Shown piece by piece: positions 30,233 to 39,712 of a stretch of 64,000 nucleotides of DNA. The position numbers were made by a program, and so were the translations under genes. Below the pieces are notes generated by a model that made no database searches, was not told the origin of the DNA, and worked only from the letters and a program-made list of their open reading frames with translations. This DNA is from Urophycis tenuis (taxonomy: Eukaryota > Chordata > Actinopteri > Gadiformes > Phycidae), in assembly GCA_036785325.1 (NCBI GenBank), contig JAXIVH010000159.1:287190-351189 (forward strand). The letters run 5' to 3'. Each line of letters begins with the position of its first letter. Position 1 is the stretch's first letter.

Positions 30233-31939
30233 TGCTCTGTTGAGTGGATAACTCTTTATCTTCTGCTGAGTTCAACATATCCAAGAAAAAGGAACAATCA
30301 AACCCTGTACCCAGCCAGATGGAGTCAGCACATGCTGTTCACAAGAGTACTGGACTATGGCCATGCCAGGCCACCCCCAGGTGAACAGGAACAGGCTGTC
30401 ACAGGTAGACCATTCCTGGGTGTTTTTAATCTTGTGCTGATACTATTAGCCCCACGGCTAGCTGGATCACTTCCAGTGCTAGCTGGCCCTCTACCTCTGC
30501 TAGTGGAGCTACCAGCTAGGCCCCCACTTCCACTAGCTGGTTTTACACTATTGCCGGCTTGGCCTCTACCTCTACTAGCTGGTCCTCCACCTCTGCTGCC
30601 TGGGCCACCACCTCTGCTGCCTGGACTCCCACTTCTGCTGCCTGGGCCTCCACCTCTGCTAGCTGGGCTAACATCTCTGCTGCCTGGGCCACCACCTCTA
30701 CTAGCTGGGCCACCACCTCTGCTGCCTGGGCCTCCACCTCTGTTGCCTGGGCTACCACCTCTGCTAGCTGGGCCACCACCTCTGCTAGCTGGGCCACCAC
30801 CTCTGCTGGCTGGGCTTCCACCTCAGCTCGCTGGGCCACCACCTCTACTGGCTGGGCTATCACCTCTGCTAGCTGGGCTAACATATCTGCTGCCTGGGCC
30901 TCCACCTCTGCTGGCTGGACCACCACCTCTGCTGCCTGGGCTTCCACCTCAGCTGGCTGGACCTCCACCACCGCTGGCTGGACCTCCACCACCGCTGGCT
31001 GGGCCACCACCACCGCTGCCTGGGCCACCACCTCTGCTGGCTGGGCCACCACCTCTGCTGCCTGGGCCTCCACCTCAGCTCACTGGACCTCCACCACCAC
31101 TAGTTGGGCCTCCACCACAGCTCACTGGACCTCCACCACCACTGGTTGGGCTGACACCGCTGCTGGCAGGATCTTCAAAACTGTCGGCAACTCATTCAGA
31201 CTCCATCAGCAGTGTAACCGTGGGTGAGTCCAGGAGTGGGTTATGCCCCAGAAACCCTGTGTTCAAAAAACAACGATCTGCAAATCTATACAGCACTCTT
31301 AACCAAGCTAGGGTAATCTGGGACCCACAATATAAGCCAAGAGGTCTACTTGGCGGACATTTAAATATTAGAAGCATTTTGCCCAAGTGTGACCAAGTTC
31401 ATCATCTATTAAGTAACTCGAACCTGGACTTTTTATGTTTGTCTGAGACCTGGCTAAATACAAATTCACCAATGGCGGGACTGTATGTACCAGGCTACAA
31501 TATCTTTAGGAAAGACCGGGTGGGAAATCGGGGTGGAGGGGTATTATTTTATGTTAGGGAACACCTGAAGTGCAAACAGATAGAATGGGTCTGTGAGCAC
31601 AACCTAGAATGTATCGCTCTTAAAATAGGTCTCTCTCCTCAAATGTCAATAACGCTGATTGGGATGTATAGACCCCCATCGGCCTCTAATGCTTTTTATG
31701 CGGAGCTTCAGGCTTTACTTAGGGAATGTGATACAAAAAATGAAGTTATCTTGCTTGGAGATTTAAATATTAACTGGCTTGACAAATCGATTCGGAGACA
31801 GTTAAAATCACTATTAACTAATTTTAACTTTACTCAATTAATCAAAGGTCCTACAAGACTAACTACTTCCTCTGAAACATGCATAGACCTTATCTTCTCC
31901 AATAAGTGTGAGAGAATTAAAAAAAAACTTTCAATATGA
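30119..31939 (+). CDS. LINE ORF: proline-rich repeat plus EEP endonuclease
   Basis: A 606-codon frame. Residues about 1-95 have no recognised domain. About 140-355 are the PPPLLxG heptad repeat. From about residue 400 an apurinic-like endonuclease domain follows: HLNIRSILPKCDQVHHLL, FLCLSETWLN, GGVLFYVREHL, MYRPPSA and LLGDLNINW, with the metal-binding Glu and Asp residues of the family. The frame ends at 31939 after a shift. The final SDHNLILF block lies in the next frame (31936-32202). The RT half of the same LINE resumes at 42093, beyond the inserted Gypsy element. Whether the N-terminal repeat is truly part of the LINE protein is not settled. Confidence 0.65.
   Translation: MMAKMAAEVQTCRLAGPVCLLKKSPKERKRPWIVLSTFCSVEWITLYLLLSSTYPRKRNNQTLYPARWSQHMLFTRVLDYGHARPPPGEQEQAVTGRPFLGVFNLVLILLAPRLAGSLPVLAGPLPLLVELPARPPLPLAGFTLLPAWPLPLLAGPPPLLPGPPPLLPGLPLLLPGPPPLLAGLTSLLPGPPPLLAGPPPLLPGPPPLLPGLPPLLAGPPPLLAGPPPLLAGLPPQLAGPPPLLAGLSPLLAGLTYLLPGPPPLLAGPPPLLPGLPPQLAGPPPPLAGPPPPLAGPPPPLPGPPPLLAGPPPLLPGPPPQLTGPPPPLVGPPPQLTGPPPPLVGLTPLLAGSSKLSATHSDSISSVTVGESRSGLCPRNPVFKKQRSANLYSTLNQARVIWDPQYKPRGLLGGHLNIRSILPKCDQVHHLLSNSNLDFLCLSETWLNTNSPMAGLYVPGYNIFRKDRVGNRGGGVLFYVREHLKCKQIEWVCEHNLECIALKIGLSPQMSITLIGMYRPPSASNAFYAELQALLRECDTKNEVILLGDLNINWLDKSIRRQLKSLLTNFNFTQLIKGPTRLTTSSETCIDLIFSNKCERIKKKLSI
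30540..31170 (+). repeat. 21-bp minisatellite encoding PPPLLAG/PPPLLPG heptads
   Basis: About 30 units of CCACCTCTGCT(G/A)(C/G)CTGGG(C) type. The unit has no stop in three of the six frames, so long conceptual proteins exist in all of those. In one frame it is continuous with the LINE endonuclease downstream. Confidence 0.93.
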
Positions 31940-32367
31940 TCACAGGTCTGTCAGACCATAATCTCATTCTGTTCACAAGAAAGCTATCTAAAAATAGATT
32001 TTTCTGTACTAAGAAAACAATGTCAGAGCAGATGAGAGTACCGAGGAGGGAGATTCCAAATTTGACACAGGCACTAAACGACATCAATTGGGATGATTAT
32101 CTCACCCATAATCATGTTAATGATAACTGTAGTGTATTTATGACTGTTATCCAAGACACGGTGTCTGCATTTACTAGAAAAATTAAAGCCTCCCATGGTT
32201 GAATGACACCATACGGACATTACTGAAAAAACAAGATCATGCTCTTAAGATATCACTTAAAACGAAAAGACTGAGTGATAGACAGAGATTTACTTCTCTT
32301 AGAAATAAAGTGGTAAAGGAAATTCGACTTGCAAAAGCAAATTTTTTTATTAATATAATTAGTACAG
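31190..32367 (+). mobile_element. LINE A, 5' portion (endonuclease half)
   Basis: Endonuclease region through SDHNLILF and the linker leading to RT (KQDHALKISLKTKRLSDRQR-type sequence near 32230-32300), broken by frameshifts. It is interrupted at 32368 by an LTR. The reading sense resumes at 42093 with a segment (ARGNAREIWTNIQKLTG) that normally follows in LINE proteins. Confidence 0.85.
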
Positions 32368-33009
32368 TGTAGCCCAGGTTGCCAAGGCAACCAAGCTATC
32401 AATCAGCTGAGCAGGATAAAAGCCCCACTTCCTGTGGTGATGTCACTTCCTGCCACTCCACTCTCTCTCAGTTCAGTTGGAAGCAGCATGTGCTATGCGC
32501 TATGCTATTTGGTTGCTATTCTGTTTGCTACTCCTGGTTTCTGAATCATCCTGCTACTCCTGTGCATTCCCAACTCATACTCTTCGGTCAGGTTTTTGTG
32601 AGGCCTGAAAATGATGGCGAGCTTACCCAGTTGGACCTGAAACCCCAGAACCCCCAAGCCAAATCCCCCTCCTGCTACTAACACTGTTAGCATCTGTGCC
32701 ATACCCAAAAGCTCCTCTTTTTGAAAGCTTAAAGGGCCCCCTTGTTATTATTTTTCTTGAATGCATTCGACTGAATCCCCTTGAAAATGGACATTTAAAG
32801 GGCCCCCTATTTTTTATTTTCTATATCTGTGTTGATTATATGAATTGCTGAACATTGTCTGGAACATTAATAATAATTTAAGCATAACTTTCACCTGGTT
32901 TCACGTGTCATAATTCATGGGTAATTTCACACACCTGAGCTCTTTTCGAACCTGGTAATAGGCAGTCAGTATCCACCACATTCAAATACCCATTGCGCCA
33001 CTGGTTACA
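32368..33009 (+). repeat. 5' LTR of the Gypsy element
   Basis: 642 bp, TGTA...TACA. A possible tRNA primer site TGGCGAGCCAGCCAGG lies at 33013-33028, three bases after the LTR. Confidence 0.88.
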
Positions 33010-33087
33010 ATATGGCGAGCCAGCCAGGAGCTCAATATGTGTGAAACCCATTGAATTATTTTTTGTTTTTCTGAAAATTTTCATGTC

Positions 33088-34611
33088 ATGGATTTCATTA
33101 AGCAATCAGGGGTTAAAATTGAAATGTCTGTGATTGTCAGGGGAGACAACAACACAGCTGAAACAGATGAGGAACTCTTTAAGTGCTTAAGGAAATATGG
33201 GTGTATTGAAAAAGTCACTGCAATTGATGATCCCACCAGTCTTGCTCACAAAAACCTGGTCATTGAGTTCAAGGATGACTCTGCTCTCAAAGCTTTAGAG
33301 CCACTGTTGCCATTGATGCACAATATGGATGAAGAAGGGGTAATCTATCATATCAGATCCCTAGAAGTTGTAGCAGATGAGTATGCAACGATTGTCAGTA
33401 GCAAACACACGGATGAATACCTCAAACAAATTGGAAAAATAGCCACCTCTAGTGGCAGAAGCTTTGAATCTTTACTGAAGGAAATGCTCAATCACATGAG
33501 TAAAGAACTGAAAAAACCCGGTGAGGGTGACGAGGAGGAGGAAACTGAACACGAGGGCTCTGTGCCTACCCGGCATGAGCCAGAACATGGAAACACAAGA
33601 CGTGTCACTCTCTCGGGAGGTGATCTAAACCCTCCGGAAATACAAAAGATCGTGGTGGAACATGTACTGAAGAAGGAGGACTTCAGTCCACACTCATTGT
33701 CTCCACTCAGACTTCGTTCTTTTTCTGGAAAATGTCCCAAACCCAATAACGAAACAGACTATGAAACCTGGCATTCTCAAATTGAATTACTTCTTGCTGA
33801 TCCCAGCCTGTCTGCTTTGCATGTTACCAGACGAATCCTTGAGAGCTTGCTTTCTCCTGCAGCTGATGTGGTTAAAGGGCTAGGATCCGCAGCTCGACCT
33901 ACTACCTACCTCCAAGTCCTTGATGCAGCCTTTGCCACTGTCCAGGATGGAGATGAGCTTTTTGCTCAGTTCTTAACCACCTACCAAGACAGAGATGAAA
34001 GATTCTCTACGTATCTCCAGCGTCTGCAACTTTCCTTGAATTCTGTAGTGAAAAGGAGTGGAATTAACTCAAATGAAGCAGAGAAACATCTTATCCGACA
34101 ATTCTGTCGTGGATGCCTGGAGAACCCAGTTATAACCAACCTGCTTGACCAAAAAAAAGACAATCCTCCCTCCTTTTCAGAGCTTTTGCTCTTGCTGCGC
34201 ACAGAGGAAGACTGACAGCTAGCAAAAGAGAATCGCATGAGAAGAACTACCAGCGCTTCCAAACAACGTGTTCACTTGAGTTCTCACAGTGCTTGTGCCT
34301 GTGGCGCAACATCAGAACATGGCTCCAGTGAACTTGATGATCTCAAGAAACAGATGAACAAGCTACAGAGCCAGTTGTCAGCTTTGCTTTCCCAGAAGAC
34401 ACAGCCAACATCATCAAAGTCTAAAGCTGCTGCTGTACCACAATCCTCCACCAGACCAAAGCCTTGGTACTGTTTCAAGTGTGGTGAGGATGGTCACATC
34501 TCTTCCTCTTGCAGTAATGCAGCCAATCCAACTCTGGTGATGGCGAAGAAGAAGCAGCTACAACAGAAGCAGCAGACGTGGGATGTGAAAAATAAAGATC
34601 CATCAAACTGA
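33088..34611 (+). pseudogene. gag (PNMA-like) with CCHC zinc knuckle, interrupted by TGA
   Basis: The first frame (33088-34215) has an N-terminal region with SVIVRGDNNTAETDEELFKC and a central acidic segment. A capsid-like region follows, with LRLRSFSGKCP, DYETWHSQIELLL, LLSPAADVVKGLG and FCRGCLENPVITNLL, resembling vertebrate PNMA proteins, which derive from Gypsy gag. A TGA at 34213-34215 interrupts it; the same frame continues to 34611, with a CCHC knuckle at 34471-34512 (C-FK-C-GEDG-H-ISSS-C). The stop is a single-base change away from CGA. Confidence 0.8.
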
Positions 34612-35123
34612 AGGCAGTCTCTGTGGAGGGACAACCAGAGGCTGCTGCAGTGAAACAATGTCCCATAAACTACAAACAATCACAACCCACTTCCCATACC
34701 TGCAAGTTACCAAAAGGACTCATTGGCACCAAAAGCACCGCACAAGTGTTCATCAAAGGGACACAATTCAACTGTCTATTGGATACAGGCTCTCAGGTGA
34801 CAACCATTCCCCATTCCTTTTACACCAGTTTCCTTTCTGATCAAGACATCAAACCACTGGTTGACATACTGGAAGTTGAGGGGGCTAATGGTCAGAGTGT
34901 GCCTTATATGGGCTACATTGAACTTCATGTCACCTTTCCATGTCACGCTTTCCTTGGAACATCCATAGACATACCCAGACTTGCTTTGGTGGTGCCTGAT
35001 GTGAAGTCCTTGGATTCCCTTGTGCTTATTGGCACAAACACACTTGATGTTCTCTATGAGAGAGTCTGGAAGACAAACTGCAAATCAATAACTCACTCCC
35101 ATATGGATACAGAGCAGTACTAA
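34596..35123 (+). CDS. Gypsy aspartic protease region of pol
   Basis: The frame opens at 34596, overlapping the gag end by 16 nt in the -1 frame. It carries the catalytic LLDTGSQVTTIP motif, with DTG at 34782-34790, and VLIGTNTLDVLYE, the usual end of the protease fold. No classic slippery heptamer is evident in the short overlap. Confidence 0.85.
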   Translation, partial: RSIKLKAVSVEGQPEAAAVKQCPINYKQSQPTSHTCKLPKGLIGTKSTAQVFIKGTQFNCLLDTGSQVTTIPHSFYTSFLSDQDIKPLVDILEVEGANGQSVPYMGYIELHVTFPCHAFLGTSIDIPRLALVVPDVKSLDSLVLIGTNTLDVLYERVWKTNCKSITHSHMDTEQY

Positions 35124-35134
35124 AGATCCTTGAA

Positions 35135-36610
35135 ATGAGACACAACCAATCCAACCAAAGTGTGATCAGGATGCATGGAAAAACTCCACAAACTATTCCA
35201 TCAGGAGGAACAGTAGTTCTGGAGGGAACAACAACAAATTTCTTTCTACAAAATGCTGTCATCATTGAACATCCATCTTTGTTCTCTTTGCCTGGCAACT
35301 TGATTGTTCAATCATGTCTGGTTGACTGTTCCAAGCTTCAGCCATGTCAGTTGCCTGTCATTGTCAGCAATGAATCTGATCATGATGTCATTATCCCTGC
35401 CAGATCTGTTATTGCACAAATGAGTACAGTGAACTCAATCATCTCAAAAGAGCAAAGTACATCCGATCATTCTTCATCACAGCCACTGAACTTCAATTTC
35501 AGTGACTCACCTCTCTCACCTGAATGGAAAGATCGCATTACAGCCAAGCTTAACAGCATTCCAGAAGTCTTTGCAAAACATGACCTTGACTTTGGCAGAA
35601 CTGATAAAGTTACTCATCGGATCAAACTGTCAGACGACACTCCATTCAAGCAAAGACCAAGGGCCATCCATCCACAAGATGTCGATGCTGTCCGTACACA
35701 CCTACAGGAACTATTGGAAAGCGGAGTAATCCGTGAATCTGACTCTCCCTTTGCATCACCCATCGTGGTGGTAAGGAAAAAGAATGGCAGTGTACGACTA
35801 TGTATCGACTATCGAAAACTGAACTTACAAACCATCAAGGATGCTTATGCCTTGCCAAAGCTGGAGGATGCTTTCACAGCATTGTGTGGATCTAAATGGT
35901 TCTCAATACTCGACCTGAAATCTGGTTATTACCAAATTGAAATGGAGGAGGCAGATAAAGCCAAAACCGCCTTTGTATGTCCACTAGGATTCTGGGAATG
36001 GAACCGCATGCCCCAAGGAGTAACAAATGCACCGAGCACTTTTCAAAGACTAATGGAGAAATGCATGGGAGAAATGAACTTGAAAGAAGTCCTTGTCTTT
36101 ATCGATGATTTGATCATCTTTGCACCTACCTTGGAAGAACATGAAGCAAGGCTAATGAAAGTGCTCAACCGGCTGAAAGAATTTGGCCTGAAACTCTCTG
36201 TTGAAAAATGCATGTTCTTTCAAACATCTGTTCGGTACTTGGGACATGTTGTTTCACGCAACGGTGTTGAAACCGACCCAGACAAGATCAAAGCACTTAC
36301 CACGTGGCCAGTGCCCCAAACCTTAAAAGGTCTAAGGTCATTTCTTGGCTTTGCTGGGTACTACAGAAGATACATAAAAGGCTATTCTGCTATCGTCAAA
36401 CCCCTCCATGATCTCACCTCTGGTTATCCACCATCCCAAAAGAAGTTCCGATCAACAATAAAACCAGGACAATATCTGAATCCCAAAGAGCCATTTGGTG
36501 GCCGGTGGACCTCTGTTTGTCAGGAGGCTTATGACACAATCATTCAAAAACTCACAACTGCTCCAGTTCTAGCTTTTGCTGATCCCCAGAACATATCTTC
36601 TTCATACTGA
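35135..36610 (+). CDS. Gypsy reverse transcriptase
   Basis: 491 codons. The N-terminal linker continues from the protease after a frame change, then RT motifs follow: GVIRESDSPFASPIVVVRKK, RLCIDYRKLN, FSILDLKSGYYQIEM, FVCPLGFWEWNRMPQGVTNA, the catalytic FIDD (36098-36109), FLGFAGYYRRYIKGYS. The frame leaves RT at the RNase H boundary, where the next frame overlaps it from 36576. Confidence 0.93.
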   Translation: MRHNQSNQSVIRMHGKTPQTIPSGGTVVLEGTTTNFFLQNAVIIEHPSLFSLPGNLIVQSCLVDCSKLQPCQLPVIVSNESDHDVIIPARSVIAQMSTVNSIISKEQSTSDHSSSQPLNFNFSDSPLSPEWKDRITAKLNSIPEVFAKHDLDFGRTDKVTHRIKLSDDTPFKQRPRAIHPQDVDAVRTHLQELLESGVIRESDSPFASPIVVVRKKNGSVRLCIDYRKLNLQTIKDAYALPKLEDAFTALCGSKWFSILDLKSGYYQIEMEEADKAKTAFVCPLGFWEWNRMPQGVTNAPSTFQRLMEKCMGEMNLKEVLVFIDDLIIFAPTLEEHEARLMKVLNRLKEFGLKLSVEKCMFFQTSVRYLGHVVSRNGVETDPDKIKALTTWPVPQTLKGLRSFLGFAGYYRRYIKGYSAIVKPLHDLTSGYPPSQKKFRSTIKPGQYLNPKEPFGGRWTSVCQEAYDTIIQKLTTAPVLAFADPQNISSSY

Positions 36611-37340
36611 TGCCAGCTCCATTGGTCTGGGAGCTGTGCTGTATCAGGAACAAGAAGGACATAACAGAGTCATTGCTTATGCGAGCAGAGGCCTCTCTCA
36701 AAGTGAGTCCCGTTATCCAGCACATAAACTGGAATTTCTTGCTCTCAAATGGGCAATAACTGAAAAATTCTGTGACTATCTATATGGAAATGAATTCACA
36801 GTTGTAACGGACAGTAATCCTCTTACTTACCTTTTGACAACAGCCAAATTGGACGCAGCCAGTTACAGGTGGCTTGCTACCCTATCCACCTTTTCCTTCA
36901 AGATCCTGTATCGGGCCGGCAAACAAGCTGCTGATGCAGATGGGCTTTCTCGCAGACCACATGGTGATCTGTTGGATGATTTCAAGTCTAAAAAGGAAAG
37001 GGAGAGAATATCAAAGTTCTGGGAACAACACATGCCTGATGCTGATCTCATCCCCCTTAATCAATCCACCGTCCAAGCAATCTGTGACAGACAGCTCATC
37101 TACAGTTCCGAAACAAATCCCCATAACTTAACTCTTGTCCAATCTCTCTCCATGTCCATCAAAGCCCTGCCAGACAGTTTTGTAACTGACACGCAGTTTG
37201 GATCATCAGTCTTTTCTCAGGTTACAGCAACTGAGATTGCTGAAAAACAAAGAGCAGATCAAGTCATTCAACATGTAAAGTGGAGTCACACCACCACCTA
37301 CCTTAAGGGACGAACTTCCCGATCTGCCACTTCTTCTTAA
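36576..37340 (+). CDS. Gypsy RNase H
   Basis: HTDASSIGLGAVLYQEQ, AYASRGLSQSESRYPAHKLE and VTDSNPLTYLLTTAK are the RNase H core with its catalytic acidic residues. Then a linker with AADADGLSRRP. The frame shifts before the integrase. Confidence 0.92.
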   Translation: MLIPRTYLLHTDASSIGLGAVLYQEQEGHNRVIAYASRGLSQSESRYPAHKLEFLALKWAITEKFCDYLYGNEFTVVTDSNPLTYLLTTAKLDAASYRWLATLSTFSFKILYRAGKQAADADGLSRRPHGDLLDDFKSKKERERISKFWEQHMPDADLIPLNQSTVQAICDRQLIYSSETNPHNLTLVQSLSMSIKALPDSFVTDTQFGSSVFSQVTATEIAEKQRADQVIQHVKWSHTTTYLKGRTSRSATSS

Positions 37341-37353
37341 AGAACTACATCGT

Positions 37354-38415
37354 TTGGAGCTCCAGAACAACATTCTTGTAAGAAGAAGGCAAATTGGCTC
37401 GAAATGTTCTTTTCAGCTGGTCTTACCACAAGAACTGCGAAACCAAGTTCTCACCAGTCTGCATGATCATATGGGCCACATGGGAATGGAAAGGACACTT
37501 GATCTGGTCCGAACAAGATTTTATTGGCCAAGAATGTCTGCCGATGTATACACAAAAATCAAAACCTGTGAAAGGTGTGTGAAAAGGAAATCCTTACCTG
37601 AAAAAGCTGCACCGCTTGTCAACATAAAAACAACCAGACCCTTGGAACTTGTGTGTATGGATTTCTTATCCCTGGAACCAGATGGAAGGATAAAGGACAT
37701 TCTTGTAATGACGGATCATTTCACCAAATATGCAGTTGCCATTCCTACACCCAATCAAAAGGCCAAAACTGTTGCCAAATGTCTATGGGACAACTTCCTA
37801 ATCCATTATGGGATTCCAGAGAAACTGCACAGTGATCAAGGAGCTGATTTTGAATCCCGGACAATAAAGGAACTCTGCAAAGTAACTGGAATTCACAAAA
37901 TACGGACAACACCATATCACCCCAGAGGAAACCCAGTGGAACGATTCAATCGTACACTGTTGAACATGCTCGGAACTCTGAAGGACCAGGACAAAACACA
38001 TTGGAAGGACTTTGTCAAACCATTAGTTCATGCATACAATTGCACTAAGAATGATGTCACTGGATTCACACCATACGAACTAATGTTCGGACGTCAACCA
38101 AGACTCCCTGTTGATTTAGCCTTTGGACTTCCTATCAAAGACAAACAACAAACATCCCATTCTCAATATGTTCACGATCTGAAAACTCACCTGGAAGAAA
38201 GCTATAAAATAGCAACTGCAAATGCTGGAAAAGTCATGCAAAGGAACAAAAGCAGATTTGACAGGCATGTCAAAGCTTCTGATCTGTCACTAGGAGACCG
38301 CGTTTTGGTCAGAAATGTGCGCCTGAGAGGTAAGCACAAATTGGCAGACAAATGGGAACCTGATGTGTACATTGTTGTCAAAAGAGCTGGTACTCTTCCT
38401 GTGTACACAGTCTGA
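37354..38415 (+). CDS. Gypsy integrase
   Basis: HHCC zinc domain (HDHMGHMGMERTLDLVRTRF ... CERC). The catalytic core has D in CMDFLSL, D in HSDQGADFES and E in NPVERFN. A GPY-like C-terminal part has LSLGDRVLVRNVRLRGKHKL. TGA at 38413-38415 is one base from CGA. The same frame continues to 39126 as a Pro/Asp/Ser-rich tail with LRRSTRDRRPPDRFGY. Confidence 0.92.
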   Translation: MELQNNILVRRRQIGSKCSFQLVLPQELRNQVLTSLHDHMGHMGMERTLDLVRTRFYWPRMSADVYTKIKTCERCVKRKSLPEKAAPLVNIKTTRPLELVCMDFLSLEPDGRIKDILVMTDHFTKYAVAIPTPNQKAKTVAKCLWDNFLIHYGIPEKLHSDQGADFESRTIKELCKVTGIHKIRTTPYHPRGNPVERFNRTLLNMLGTLKDQDKTHWKDFVKPLVHAYNCTKNDVTGFTPYELMFGRQPRLPVDLAFGLPIKDKQQTSHSQYVHDLKTHLEESYKIATANAGKVMQRNKSRFDRHVKASDLSLGDRVLVRNVRLRGKHKLADKWEPDVYIVVKRAGTLPVYTV

Positions 38416-39191
38416 CCTGAGAACAAGGACAAACCATCTCGAACACTACACAGAGATCTTCTTCTCCCTTGCGGTTACTTACCTGCATCCGACGGACCTC
38501 TACCCAAGAAACAGCCAGTCAGACCAAAATCGCTCCCAGATTCAGATAATCCTGCTGATTCAGACAATCCATCTGATGAAGATGAAATCATCCCATCTCA
38601 TTGGTACAATGGATCTCCCAACCCTGAACTTTCCAGATTCCCAACAATCATTGACATCCCAATACACACAGAGACAACACAGAGCACACCCTCTGCAAGA
38701 AAAGGGGATGCTCCTCTGAACCTACCCAACTTACCTGATGCATACTTACCTGATGTCATGAACCCTGAAAATGCATACTTACCTGATACCATGGACAGCC
38801 CTGAAAGAAACTTACCTGATAACCCCGACAGCCCTGAAAATGTACACTTACCTGGAAATGGAGAACAGAGTTCAGAACTGGCGGATGACCTACCCCAATC
38901 CCCCAACTCACCAATTACCTTGGATACATCCGACTCGGAGAGTAGTGACGACCTTCCTGTATTAAGGCGTTCAACAAGGGATCGGAGACCACCCGACCGA
39001 TTTGGTTATTCAGAACCTGGGAAACCAGTCTTAAAAGCAGTTCAATCATTGTTCCATGGTATATCTGCTGCTTTTACGTATGCCCTAACAGGGCCAGGTG
39101 TTCCCAATTGTACCATGTCAAAGTAAGTAACCAATCGATCAAGACCAGTTGACACCGAACCAGTTACATGTCACGGGACGTACATGAGAAC

Positions 39192-39203
39192 AGGGGGGGA
39201 AAG
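39192..39203 (+). promoter_or_regulatory. polypurine tract
   Basis: AGGGGGGGAAAG stands immediately before the 3' LTR start, the expected plus-strand primer position. Confidence 0.88.
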
Positions 39204-39712
39204 TGTAGCCCAGGTTGCCAAGACAACCAAGCTATCAATCAGCTGAGCAGGATAAAAGCCCCACTTCCTGTGGTGATGTCACTTCCTGCCACTCCACTCT
39301 CTCTCAGTTCAGTTGGAAGCAGCATGTGCTATGCGCTATGCTATTTGGTTGCTATTCTGTTTGCTACTCCTGGTTTCTGAATCATCCTGCTACTCCTGTG
39401 CATTCCCAACTCATACTCTTCGGTCAGGTTTTTGTGAGGCCTGAAAATGATGGCGAGCTTACCCAGTTGGACCTGAAACCCCAGAACCCCCAAGCCAAAT
39501 CCCCCTCCTGCTACTAACACTGTTAGCATCTGTGCCATACCCAAAAGCTCCTCTTTTTGAAAGCTTAAAGGGCCCCCTTGTTATTATTTTTCTTGAATGC
39601 ATTCGACTGAATCCCCTTGAAAATGGACATTTAAAGGGCCCCCTATTTTTTATTTTCTATATCTGTGTTGATTATATGAATTGCTGAACATTGTCTGGAA
39701 CATTAATAATAA

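Noticed and set aside
30543..31227. Long frames in other registers over the proline minisatellite (both strands)
   Set aside because: Stop-free only because the 21-bp unit lacks stops in those frames; no domain, and the frame joined to the endonuclease is the only one with context.
32505..32708. Small ORFs repeated exactly at 32.4-32.7 and 39.2-39.5 kb
   Set aside because: They lie within the two LTR copies and have no start context or domain.
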